From Lentisphaeria bacterium UBA1784 (GTDB taxonomy: Bacteria; Verrucomicrobiota; Lentisphaeria; Victivallales; Victivallaceae), in assembly GCA_002315455.1 (NCBI GenBank), contig DCGG01000003.1, positions 1,715 to 11,652 of the forward strand: a stretch of DNA of 9,938 bases. The letters are read 5' to 3'. The position numbers were made by a program, and so were the translations under genes. Shown here one piece after another: positions 1 through 6,363 of the stretch. Under the pieces are notes generated by a model that saw nothing but the letters and a program-made list of their open reading frames with translations, did no database searches and was not told the origin of the DNA. Position 1 is the stretch's first letter; each line of letters opens with the position of its first letter.

Positions 1-324
1 TGGATGGGCCTCGACATCGGTCCCAAGAGCGTCAAACTCTTCAGCGACGCCCTCAAAGACGCCAAGACCGTCGTCTGGAACGGTCCCATGGGCTGCTTCG
101 AAATGGAAGCCTTCAGCAAGGGTACCCTCGGCGTCGCCGAGGCCGTCTCCAAGGTCAAGGCCAACGGCGGCGTCTCCATCATCGGCGGCGGCGACAGCGT
201 TGCGGCGGTGAACAAGAGCGGACTTGCTCCCAAAATGTCCCACGTCTCCACCGGTGGCGGCGCCTCTCTGGAATTTCTGGAAGGCAAGGTCCTCCCCGGC
301 GTGGCGGCGCTGAACGACAAGTAA
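1..324 (+). CDS. pgk: Phosphoglycerate kinase, C-terminal part (5' truncated by window edge)
   Basis: This is the last 107 residues of phosphoglycerate kinase, the cytosolic glycolytic enzyme that moves the acyl phosphate of 1,3-bisphosphoglycerate to ADP. The frame is open from base 1 (Trp, then MGLDIGPKS) and ends at TAA 322-324. The family's C-domain landmarks appear in order: LDIGPKS, the VVWNGPMG nucleotide-site segment, the SIIGGGDS glycine-rich loop, and the STGGGASLE helix-capping motif that closes the active site, followed by a normal PGVAAL tail. The visible part has no frame break and no odd residues. The ATG at base 4 is an internal Met, not the start. A strong terminator follows 33 bases after the stop, so this is the end of a transcription unit, probably a glycolytic one with gap upstream, although that lies outside the window. 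Confidence 0.97.
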   Translation, partial: WMGLDIGPKSVKLFSDALKDAKTVVWNGPMGCFEMEAFSKGTLGVAEAVSKVKANGGVSIIGGGDSVAAVNKSGLAPKMSHVSTGGGASLEFLEGKVLPGVAALNDK

Positions 325-356
325 GCGCTCCTGCCAACACCGAAGATTCGGAATCG

Positions 357-390
357 GGCGGCGGAGGAGTTCCCTTCGCCGCCTTTTTTT
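357..390 (+). terminator. Intrinsic terminator of pgk
   Basis: An 11-bp stem (357-367 with 373-383, including one G-T wobble) encloses a 5-base loop and is followed directly by seven Ts at 384-390. This is a textbook rho-independent terminator that insulates pgk from leuCD. Confidence 0.93.
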
Positions 391-413
391 CGGGACGCGG
401 AAACGCGTTCCCG
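391..413 (+). other. Second hairpin with GAAA tetraloop in the leuC leader
   Basis: Directly after the terminator T-run, CGGGACGCG (391-399) pairs with CGCG and TCCCG (404-407 and 409-413), leaving one bulged T at 408 and a GAAA loop of the stable GNRA type. It lies 44 bases before the leuC start and has no T-run of its own, so it is not a terminator. It could stabilise the 5' end of the leuCD message, or it could be an extra barrier behind the pgk terminator. Its role is unknown. Confidence 0.35.
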
Positions 414-441
414 GCACGCTTCAGACAAACTCAACAAAGAC

Positions 442-448
442 AAGGAGA
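442..448 (+). promoter_or_regulatory. Ribosome binding site of leuC
   Basis: AAGGAGA lies 8 bases before the ATG at 457 and fixes the leuC start. I see no convincing -35/-10 pair in the 66 bases between the pgk terminator and this start. Confidence 0.85.
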
Positions 449-456
449 CTGCCGCT

Positions 457-1749
457 ATGGGCAGGACTGTTGCACAAAAGATTTTCGACGCCCACGAGGT
501 AGACCGTCCGGAGCCTCAGATCCGGGTCCTCTCCCTCGACCGGGTGTTCTGCCACGAGATCACCACCCCCATTGCCATCAACGATCTGGTGGTCACCGGG
601 CGGGACCGGGTCTTTGACGCCTCCCGCATCAAGGCGGTGATCGACCACGTTTCTCCCGCCAAGGACTCCAAGACCGCGGTGCAGGGAAAGACCCTGCGGG
701 ACTGGGTCCGGCGCCACGGGATCAAGGACTTTTTCGACATCGGCGACAACGGCGTCTGTCACGCCATCTTCCCCGAGAAGGGATTTGTTCGTCCCGGACA
801 GACCATCATCATGGGCGACTCCCACACCTGTACCCACGGTGCCTTCGGTGCTTTTGCCGCGGGTGTGGGTACCACCGACCTCGAAGTGGGCATTCTGAAG
901 GGCGTCTGTGCCTTTCACGATCCCAAGACCATCAAGGTGGAAGTTACCGGCAAACTGCCGGAGGGCGTCTATGCCAAGGATCTGATCCTGAGCATTATCC
1001 GCGATCTTACCGTCAACGGAGCCACCGGGCAGGTGATTGAATTCGCCGGGGACGCGGTGGCCGCTCTCGGCATGGATGGGCGCATGACGCTTTCCAACAT
1101 GGCGGTGGAAGCTGGCGCCACCTGCGGCATCTGCTATCCTGATGCGACCACGGTGGAGTACCTCTGGCCCTTCATTCAAAAGGAGTTCCCCTCCAGGGAG
1201 GCGGCGCTGGCGGAGTACTCCCGGTTCCTGCCGGATGCCGATGCCCAGTACAGCAAGGTCGTCCGGATCAAGGCGGAGGAACTTGTCCCCGTGGCCACCG
1301 TCAACTACAAGCCGGATCAGGTCAAGGCGGTCAGCGAACTTGCCGGGACCCGCGTGGATCAGGTCTATATCGGCAGCTGTACCAACGGCCGCATCGAGGA
1401 TCTCCGGGTGGCGGCGCAGGTGATGAAGGGCAAGCATCTCGCGGAAGGCGTCCGGTGTATCGTCAGTCCTGCCACGCCGCTCATCTTCAGGATGGCGCTG
1501 GCGGAAGGTCTGATGCAGATCTTCATGGATGCCGGATGCTGCGTCACCAATCCCACCTGCGGCGCCTGCCTCGGCATGAGTAACGGCGTTCTCGCGCCGG
1601 GAGAGGTCTGTGCTTCCACCACCAACCGGAACTTCAACGGACGCATGGGCAAGGGCGGCATGGTCCACCTGATGAGTCCTGCCACGGCGGCGGCGACGGC
1701 GGTCGCCGGCACCATCGTCAATTCGCCCCTGTTCAAGGGAGGGAGATAA
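457..1749 (+). CDS. leuC: 3-isopropylmalate dehydratase, large subunit (aconitase family, archaeal-type)
   Basis: This 430-aa protein is the [4Fe-4S] subunit of isopropylmalate isomerase, which converts 2-isopropylmalate to 3-isopropylmalate in leucine synthesis. Family landmarks are MGDSHTCTHGAFGAF near residue 120, the IGSCTNGR loop with cluster Cys308, NPTCGACLG with cluster Cys368 and Cys371, and the STTNRNFNGRMG segment near 388-397. All three cluster cysteines are present. Its length of about 430 residues matches the shorter LeuC2/HacA-like branch rather than the roughly 465-residue enterobacterial LeuC. The small subunit follows after a single base, as expected for an obligate heterodimer. 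No leuA or leuB is in view. The broader family also includes homoaconitase and dimethylmalate dehydratase, so the substrate is inferred; the aconitase-family assignment itself is secure. Confidence 0.92.
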   Translation: MGRTVAQKIFDAHEVDRPEPQIRVLSLDRVFCHEITTPIAINDLVVTGRDRVFDASRIKAVIDHVSPAKDSKTAVQGKTLRDWVRRHGIKDFFDIGDNGVCHAIFPEKGFVRPGQTIIMGDSHTCTHGAFGAFAAGVGTTDLEVGILKGVCAFHDPKTIKVEVTGKLPEGVYAKDLILSIIRDLTVNGATGQVIEFAGDAVAALGMDGRMTLSNMAVEAGATCGICYPDATTVEYLWPFIQKEFPSREAALAEYSRFLPDADAQYSKVVRIKAEELVPVATVNYKPDQVKAVSELAGTRVDQVYIGSCTNGRIEDLRVAAQVMKGKHLAEGVRCIVSPATPLIFRMALAEGLMQIFMDAGCCVTNPTCGACLGMSNGVLAPGEVCASTTNRNFNGRMGKGGMVHLMSPATAAATAVAGTIVNSPLFKGGR

Positions 1750-1750
1750 G

Positions 1751-2275
1751 ATGAAAGAATTCAACGGCAAGATCCTGTTTCTGGACCGTTCCGACATCAA
1801 CACCGACGAGATCATTCCCGCCAAGTACCTCACCGAGGCCACCAAGGCGGCGCTGAAGCCCTACTGCCTCGAGGATCTGATTCTCGAAGGTTTCGACTCC
1901 AAGCGCGATCTCGCGGGCAAAAGCGTCATCGTCACCCGCGCCAACTTCGGCTGCGGCTCCTCCCGGGAGCATGCGCCGTGGGTGCTGGAGTGCAACGGCT
2001 TCAATCTGGTGATTGCGGAGAACTTCGCCCGGATCTTCCGGCAGAACATGTACAACTGCGGCATGATTGCGGCGGAACTTCCGGCGGAAAAGATCGACGA
2101 GATGTTCCGGCTTTTCGCGGGAACGGATGCGGAACTGGTGACGGATTTGGAGAAAAAGACCTTCACCGTCACCGGCGGCGGCAAGACCAGAACCTACGAT
2201 TTCACCATCGGCTCCTTCGATCTGGAACTGGTGAAGGCGGGCGGCTGGGTCGCCTACGCCGACAAAAAGTATTGA
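1751..2275 (+). CDS. leuD: 3-isopropylmalate dehydratase, small subunit
   Basis: This 174-aa swivelling-domain subunit completes the isomerase active site of LeuC. Motifs seen are NTDEIIPAKYL (residues 17-27), the family signature FGCGSSREHAP (66-76), and IAENFARIFRQNMYNCG (88-104). Its length is normal for the archaeal-type LeuD2 branch (about 165-175). The start at 1751 is supported by a purine-rich GGGAGGGAG stretch overlapping the end of leuC (about 1737-1745) and by the 1-base intergenic gap, which implies coupled translation. The loop after PAK reads YLTE. In this branch the residues after YL lie in the substrate-recognition loop, and the usual Arg-containing form is absent, so a substrate other than isopropylmalate remains possible. 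The stop is TGA 2273-2275, with a terminator 27 bases downstream. Confidence 0.92.
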   Translation: MKEFNGKILFLDRSDINTDEIIPAKYLTEATKAALKPYCLEDLILEGFDSKRDLAGKSVIVTRANFGCGSSREHAPWVLECNGFNLVIAENFARIFRQNMYNCGMIAAELPAEKIDEMFRLFAGTDAELVTDLEKKTFTVTGGGKTRTYDFTIGSFDLELVKAGGWVAYADKKY

Positions 2276-2301
2276 GTTTCCGCTTGCGGATCTGCACTTG
2301 T

Positions 2302-2335
2302 GCTCCGGGGGGATGGTCCTTCCGGAGCGATTTTT
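2302..2335 (+). terminator. Intrinsic terminator of leuCD
   Basis: GCTCCGG (2302-2308) pairs with CCGGAGC (2322-2328). The stem continues inward through two G-T wobbles to about 12 bp with a 3-base loop, and GATTTTT follows (2329-2335). It lies between convergent genes but has a T-run only on the plus strand. Confidence 0.85.
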
Positions 2336-2352
2336 GTATCCCGGGGAGAGAT

Positions 2353-2736
2353 TCAGCGAGCAGGGACCGGCTTCGGTTTGACGCGGATGATCCGCAGGTT
2401 CCGCACGAAGAAGGTGAAATCGTCTGCCTTGGGGATCATGCCGATGCGGAGTTGTCCCGCTTCCTCCGGAACAAAACCGCCGAACATCACCATCCGTTTT
2501 TCCCATTGGTCCGAGACCTGCGGGAAGCGCATCCAGATCTGCCTGCCCCGGTCTTTCTCGGTGTTCAGCACCGCCAGCATGGCGGTGAACTCCGCGCCGG
2601 CCTTGATTTGCGGGTCCGCCCTAATCTCGAAGACGGCGCCGATGGCGTCCCGGAGGGATTTCTTCGGGAGATCCAGTTCGTATCCGGGGAAGACCCAGCG
2701 CCCGGAACCTGCTGGGAACCGCGTACGGATGCGCAT
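2353..2736 (-). CDS. Carbohydrate-binding-module-like beta-sandwich protein, or detached C-terminal domain of the upstream gene
   Basis: This encodes a 127-aa protein starting at ATG 2736 behind a good ribosome site (AAAGGAG at 2749-2743, 6-base gap). The sequence alternates hydrophobic and polar residues and ends DDFTFFVRNLRIIRVK. With GRWVFPGYELDLP and AVFEIRA further in, it resembles the galactose-binding-like CBM domains found at the C-termini of carbohydrate-active proteins. There is no signal peptide and no catalytic motif. The same frame stays open upstream of the ATG and reads domain-like sequence (DPARWRQNSAG, then SEFTFDEKEQA) back to about 2805, exactly where the upstream deacetylase-like gene stops one frame away. 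It is therefore either a separate small gene or the tail of a fusion broken by one base. I do not recognise a specific family, and the fold assignment is by pattern only. Confidence 0.5.
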   Translation of the reverse strand: MRIRTRFPAGSGRWVFPGYELDLPKKSLRDAIGAVFEIRADPQIKAGAEFTAMLAVLNTEKDRGRQIWMRFPQVSDQWEKRMVMFGGFVPEEAGQLRIGMIPKADDFTFFVRNLRIIRVKPKPVPAR

Positions 2737-2803
2737 GGCCTGCTCCTTTTCGTCAAAGGTGAACTCCGAGGTCCCGGCGGAGTTCTGCCGCCAGCGGGCG
2801 GGA

Positions 2804-3925
2804 TCAGTCGCCCCATGCCATGTTCCCGAGGAAACCGTACTGGAAGAATACGCTTCTGTAGCCCTTCTCGTGGAGGAAGCGGCAGGCGGTCTCCAACCGC
2901 TCGAAGTTGTCCGGCTGGTAGTTGAAGTAGTCGGGGAAGGTGTACTGTTCGTGGCTCATCATGTTGCCCACCTCCCGGACCGGATCGTTGACCATGGCCT
3001 CCATGGCAGAGATAATCTCCTCCTTGCTGCAGAGGTTGCAGACGCACTCGGCGGTGTGGAAGCAGACGTTGTGGCGGAAGTTGTACATCAGGTGGTTCTT
3101 CTGCAGGTAGAGCGCCTCGGAGGCGTTGCGGAAATATCCCACGTCGCAGACGGTCTCGGCGCAGCTGCCCGCATCGCCCACGGCGGTCCGGGGATCGCAG
3201 AACTGCCCGTAGCAGGCGCGCATTCCCCGGTCGGTGAGGACCTTCAGGGATTCGGGTCGGGCGATGGCCCAGTGGCTCACCGGCGCCGGGATGTAGGCTT
3301 TCCCGGCGAAGCGGAGCAATTCGTTCATTACCTGATCGTAGTCTTTCGCCAGCACGTCGGGAGTGCAGTTCTGATAGGGGCGGTCGGGGAACTCCCCGTG
3401 GGCGTGGAAGGCGAGGCGGAGCCAGTCGGCGTTGTCCTCAAACTCCGCCTTGTAGCAGTCTGGCATCATGGAGAGGTCGAAGTCCTTGTGGTGGCAGTCC
3501 TCGAAGAAACAGTTGAGGCAGACGTGCTGGTCGTACTTCTCGTGCATCTGCTTCCAGAAGCCGAGGTAGAACTGGTCGAAGATGGACTTCCGGCGGTTCT
3601 GTGCCAGATCCCGCAGGAAAAAGATGTGGTCATCGACGAAGAACTCGTACCGGCGGAAGGAGGCTTTGTCCCACACCACCTTCACCTCCTTGGTGGAGAT
3701 GCCGAATTCATCGTCCGCCACGATGACGATGGTGTTGAACTTCTCCGTAAGCCGAACCTTGCCGCAGAAGGACATACCGTCCCGCTCCGCCTCGAAGCCG
3801 TTGATCGAGACCCGGCCGGAGCCGTCGTAGAGACCGCTGACGGTGATCTCCAGCGCGTCCCCGGTCTCTTTCCCCTGATTGTGATTCAGCACGGCGCCGT
3901 GCCGTGGAAACGTGACTTCCAGCAT
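2804..3925 (-). CDS. Polysaccharide-deacetylase-like (NodB-type) protein with N-terminal Ig-like domain
   Basis: This is a 373-aa protein with no signal peptide or membrane segment, so it is probably cytosolic. Residues 1-85 form an Ig-like beta domain (VSINGFEAERDG, EKFNTIVIVADDEFG). From about residue 90 a NodB-like barrel begins: RRYEFFVDDHIFFLRDL (candidate metal Asp98/Asp99), SIFDQFYLGFWKQMHEKY, NADWLRLAFHAHGEF (His174/His176) and MMSHEQY (His325). I recognise this as an uncharacterised polysaccharide-deacetylase-related family in gut anaerobes; its substrate is unknown. The ATG at 3925 is chosen because AAGGAGA lies 7 bases before it; a longer reading to 3976 has no such site and would start inside the predicted promoter. 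It is unusually rich in Cys (15), with a cluster at 288-299. The TGA at 2804-2806 comes directly before a CBM-like coding frame shifted by +1, so the protein may once have been longer. Confidence 0.75.
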   Translation of the reverse strand: MLEVTFPRHGAVLNHNQGKETGDALEITVSGLYDGSGRVSINGFEAERDGMSFCGKVRLTEKFNTIVIVADDEFGISTKEVKVVWDKASFRRYEFFVDDHIFFLRDLAQNRRKSIFDQFYLGFWKQMHEKYDQHVCLNCFFEDCHHKDFDLSMMPDCYKAEFEDNADWLRLAFHAHGEFPDRPYQNCTPDVLAKDYDQVMNELLRFAGKAYIPAPVSHWAIARPESLKVLTDRGMRACYGQFCDPRTAVGDAGSCAETVCDVGYFRNASEALYLQKNHLMYNFRHNVCFHTAECVCNLCSKEEIISAMEAMVNDPVREVGNMMSHEQYTFPDYFNYQPDNFERLETACRFLHEKGYRSVFFQYGFLGNMAWGD

Positions 3926-3932
3926 GATGAAC

Positions 3933-3939
3933 TCTCCTT
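3933..3939 (-). promoter_or_regulatory. Ribosome binding site deciding the deacetylase-like start
   Basis: AAGGAGA, read on the minus strand at 3939-3933, lies 7 bases before ATG 3925. It favours that start over the in-frame ATG at 3976. Confidence 0.8.
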
Positions 3940-3975
3940 GTATTCCGAAAAAGAACGTTGGTATTGCCGGAATCA

Positions 3976-4003
3976 ACTATACAGCAAAAGAGCGAATTTG
4001 CAA
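3976..4003 (-). promoter_or_regulatory. Predicted sigma70-type promoter of the deacetylase-like gene
   Basis: On the minus strand, TTGCAA (4003-3998, 4 of 6 to the -35 consensus) and TATAGT (3981-3976, 5 of 6 to the -10 consensus) are 16 bases apart. Transcription would start near 3969 and give a leader of about 43 bases. This separates the gene from the upstream mlaA-hydrolase gene. Confidence 0.55.
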
Positions 4004-4010
4004 CTCTTTT
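3986..4010. promoter_or_regulatory. Inverted repeat over the -35 box (candidate operator)
   Basis: AAAAGAG (3986-3992) and CTCTTTT (4004-4010) form a perfect 7-bp inverted repeat with an 11-base centre containing the proposed -35 hexamer. The dyad length of 25 suits a dimeric repressor. A second, overlapping repeat (GCAACT 4000-4005 with AGTTGC 4019-4024) shares its bases. No regulator gene is adjacent. Confidence 0.3.
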
Positions 4011-4173
4011 TTTCAAAAAGTTGCCATCTTTCGCGGTTTATGGATCGAAAATGAATCACTACCGGGAGGTTTCCCGTATTTTTGCGGAGAGCGTTTCAGG
4101 CTGAACCGAAGAGGTGCTTCCCGGGGGAGCGGAACGAGCGCGGCCCCGCCTGTCGGAACCGCCGGAGCCGGGC

Positions 4174-6312
4174 CTACTCCTCCTCCAGCGGGAAGGGCGT
4201 GATGGCGCAGGAGTTCAGAAGCACGATCTGGAAGGCCACCGTGTAGAGGTTGCCCAGGTGTCCGCCGTTGGAGAACCAGAAGAGCCGATCATGATAGACG
4301 TTGTCCAGATAGCGCTTGTCCTGTTCGGAGAGCAGGAAGTCGTCCACGTTGTGGAGGATGCGGATGTCTGGGTGTTTCGCCAGCGTCGCCTCCATGCTGC
4401 GGACGCCGGACTGGGCATAGAGTTCCGCGATGGAAAACTCCGGATGCTCCTTGGCCAGCAGTTCCTCGGCGTAACGCTTGAAGGTGTAGCCGTCGATCTC
4501 CTCATAGAGCTTGTTGCGTTTCCACCAGGAGTAGGGGGTCTTGAGGCCGATGTCCCGTTCCTTGGCTGCTGTGAGGAGCAGACTCTGCAGCGGCAGCCGC
4601 AGAAAAAGCCCTGCGGCGGTGTAGGCAAGTTGCTTCTCCACCTGAATGGAGTAGTCCGGCTGGTCGGCGGCGAGGACCTTCTTGGGGTCGAAGTGGGGCA
4701 ACCTTTTGGCCAGCGTCAGCAGTTGGGTGCCGACGGCGTTCACCGCTTTGTCCACGATCGTCTGTCGGGTCCAAACGTTTCCGGCGGCGGCCAGACTGTC
4801 GGCGGACGCGATGGCGTTTTTCAGGTCCACGGGAGGATTGATTGCCACGTAGCGCTTGATGCCGAGGGTGGGATCATGCGTTTCCAGTTCCGCGACTTTC
4901 AGGGTATGGAGACCGCCGAAACTGTATCCGGTAAGAGTGATCTCCGGATTCTTGATCTCGCCCTTCTCGCGCAACTGCTTCAGCACCGCCGTGAGGGCGA
5001 GGCGCATGTGGGCGCCGTCCAGAGGGAGGTATCCGGGGAAGTTGTGGTTGCCCATGGCGCGCATGTACTTCCAGTCGAAGGGGCAGTCCATGGTGACGGC
5101 GGAGAAGCCCCGCTTGTTGAAGATCTCCGCAAGGGCGGTGGGGGAATTTGCCGAAGCGTATCCGCCGATGCCGGTGAGGATGATGACCAAACGTTCCGGC
5201 GGTTTCGGGGTATCGGGAGAGGTCTCCTGCGGTTCGGGGGCGTGCCAGAAGCAGTACTCCAACTTCGGCATGCCGGGGAGGATGGGGGTCGCATAGTCCT
5301 TCCGCATCTTGGCGAAGTCCTGATTGAAGACCGACAGCCGGAAGTACCAGTAGTCGTCGTCCTGCTGGACCGCGAACCGGATGTTCCGCAGGGAGTCCAC
5401 CACCGGATCGATGGGATAGTACCGGTGCAAAGGCACCCACATGCCCTTCATCCACGGGGGGCGTTCGGGGACGCGGTCCGCCGGCGGCTCCTTCTTGATC
5501 TCCTTGCCTTCGGCGCGGAGTTTCGCCTGCTCCACAGCGGCGGCCTTCATCTTCTTGAAGGTCCGGTAGAACCACATCCGCATCTCCAGTTCCCGCTGGG
5601 TCAGGACCATCAGCCGGAACATTTTGTAGGGATCGCTGCTGTTTTCCACCACCTGCACGTAGGCGCGGTGGGCGATGACCATGCGGTTGAGGGCGGTGCT
5701 CATGCCCGCGAAGGGGATGTAGGTCTTGAGGTCGAAGGCGATGTCCAGGATCTGGCCGATGTTGTCCCGCACGTTGATGTGGCGGGAGAAGGGCAGGATC
5801 AGAGTGCAGCCGGGACCGAAGCCCCACGCGGCAAACGTCTGCCCGAAGTCGGAGCCGGTGTCGTAAATGCCGAAATTATCCTTCGCCACGTCGAAGAATC
5901 CGGCAAAGCCCAGCGTGAGGTTGATGAAGAAGCGGTAGGTCTCGTCCCTGGCGCCCTCCCATTCGCCGCGGCCGAGGCAGCTGAAGCACCGGCCGGGATA
6001 CTCCAGATTGACGCAGACGTTGTGGAATTTCTCGATGAAGGGCCGGGGGAAGATGGAGGTATAGACCCGTCCCAGCGGATCAACGAAGTAGTTCATTCCG
6101 AAGTCGGTGACGGCGAACATGCAGCGGTTGAACTTCTCGATGGGGTCGGGACCGCCCATGGCGTTTTCCAGTTTGGAGGGTGTCCACGGCGGCTCCGGCG
6201 GCGGGACTTCGCTACGGCAGCCGGCGCAGAGGATCAGCGCGGCGGCCGACAAGCACAGCACCGTCTGGACGATCCTGCAGTACAGAGACTTTTTCCAAAA
6301 AGAAAGTTGCAT
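4174..6312 (-). CDS. MlaA/VacJ-family lipoprotein fused to an alpha/beta hydrolase
   Basis: This 712-aa predicted lipoprotein starts with a charged n-region and hydrophobic core, then LCAGC with Cys32 as lipid attachment site (position -3 is Cys, not the usual Leu) and Arg at +2, which does not argue for inner-membrane retention. Residues 55-235 are an MlaA domain: DPIEKFNRCMFAVTD, FIEKFHNVCVNLEYPGR, RFFINLTLGFAGFFDVA, DFGQTFAAWGFGPG, LILPFS, VRDNIGQ. E. coli MlaA (about 250 aa) is the outer-membrane part of the Mla phospholipid transport system. A charged linker (about 250-290) leads to an alpha/beta hydrolase: LVIILTGIGGY (375-385, oxyanion region), GYSFGG with nucleophile Ser464, VDDFLL with Asp657/658, and NGGHLGN with His685, a full triad. 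The ATG at 6312 is chosen because an upstream GTG (6360) abuts the gcvH terminator. The substrate is unknown; a lipid ester is inferred. Confidence 0.88.
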   Translation of the reverse strand: MQLSFWKKSLYCRIVQTVLCLSAAALILCAGCRSEVPPPEPPWTPSKLENAMGGPDPIEKFNRCMFAVTDFGMNYFVDPLGRVYTSIFPRPFIEKFHNVCVNLEYPGRCFSCLGRGEWEGARDETYRFFINLTLGFAGFFDVAKDNFGIYDTGSDFGQTFAAWGFGPGCTLILPFSRHINVRDNIGQILDIAFDLKTYIPFAGMSTALNRMVIAHRAYVQVVENSSDPYKMFRLMVLTQRELEMRMWFYRTFKKMKAAAVEQAKLRAEGKEIKKEPPADRVPERPPWMKGMWVPLHRYYPIDPVVDSLRNIRFAVQQDDDYWYFRLSVFNQDFAKMRKDYATPILPGMPKLEYCFWHAPEPQETSPDTPKPPERLVIILTGIGGYASANSPTALAEIFNKRGFSAVTMDCPFDWKYMRAMGNHNFPGYLPLDGAHMRLALTAVLKQLREKGEIKNPEITLTGYSFGGLHTLKVAELETHDPTLGIKRYVAINPPVDLKNAIASADSLAAAGNVWTRQTIVDKAVNAVGTQLLTLAKRLPHFDPKKVLAADQPDYSIQVEKQLAYTAAGLFLRLPLQSLLLTAAKERDIGLKTPYSWWKRNKLYEEIDGYTFKRYAEELLAKEHPEFSIAELYAQSGVRSMEATLAKHPDIRILHNVDDFLLSEQDKRYLDNVYHDRLFWFSNGGHLGNLYTVAFQIVLLNSCAITPFPLEEE

Positions 6313-6315
6313 AAT

Positions 6316-6321
6316 CCCTCT
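6316..6321 (-). promoter_or_regulatory. Ribosome binding site of the mlaA-hydrolase gene
   Basis: AGAGGG, read on the minus strand at 6321-6316, lies only 3 bases before ATG 6312. The gap is short but this is the only purine-rich site near a start that gives a clean signal peptide. Confidence 0.5.
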
Positions 6322-6363
6322 CAAAAAGGTTGTCCGGGGCCTGTGTGCGTTCCGGAACACATC

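Larger units (their letters stand above)
3926..4173. other. Intergenic region between the deacetylase-like and mlaA-hydrolase genes
   Basis: These 248 bases hold the promoter, ribosome site and inverted repeats listed separately, all in the half near the deacetylase-like gene. The half nearer 4173 is GC-rich and contains short complementary segments (for example GGCCC 4142-4146 with GGGCC 4170-4174) but no hairpin followed by a minus-strand T-run. I therefore see no clear terminator for the mlaA-hydrolase gene. No reading frame here looks like a gene. Confidence 0.5.

Noticed and set aside
421..1845. A 474-residue open frame on the minus strand over leuC
   Set aside because: It is antisense to a gene with all the aconitase-family motifs, and its composition is typical of a GC-rich shadow frame.
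2300..4054. A 584-residue plus-strand frame over the deacetylase/CBM region
   Set aside because: The Val/Glu/Leu-rich translation is the reverse shadow of the NodB-like gene, which has a ribosome site, a promoter and family motifs.
4063..4083. Small plus-strand hairpin (CGGGA/TCCCG) followed by TATTTTT
   Set aside because: It looks like a weak terminator but no plus-strand gene lies upstream of it, and the 5-bp stem is short.
6313..6360. GTG at 6360 as an upstream start for the mlaA-hydrolase gene
   Set aside because: It lies directly after the gcvH terminator, has no ribosome site, and would add 16 residues in front of a clean lipoprotein signal peptide.
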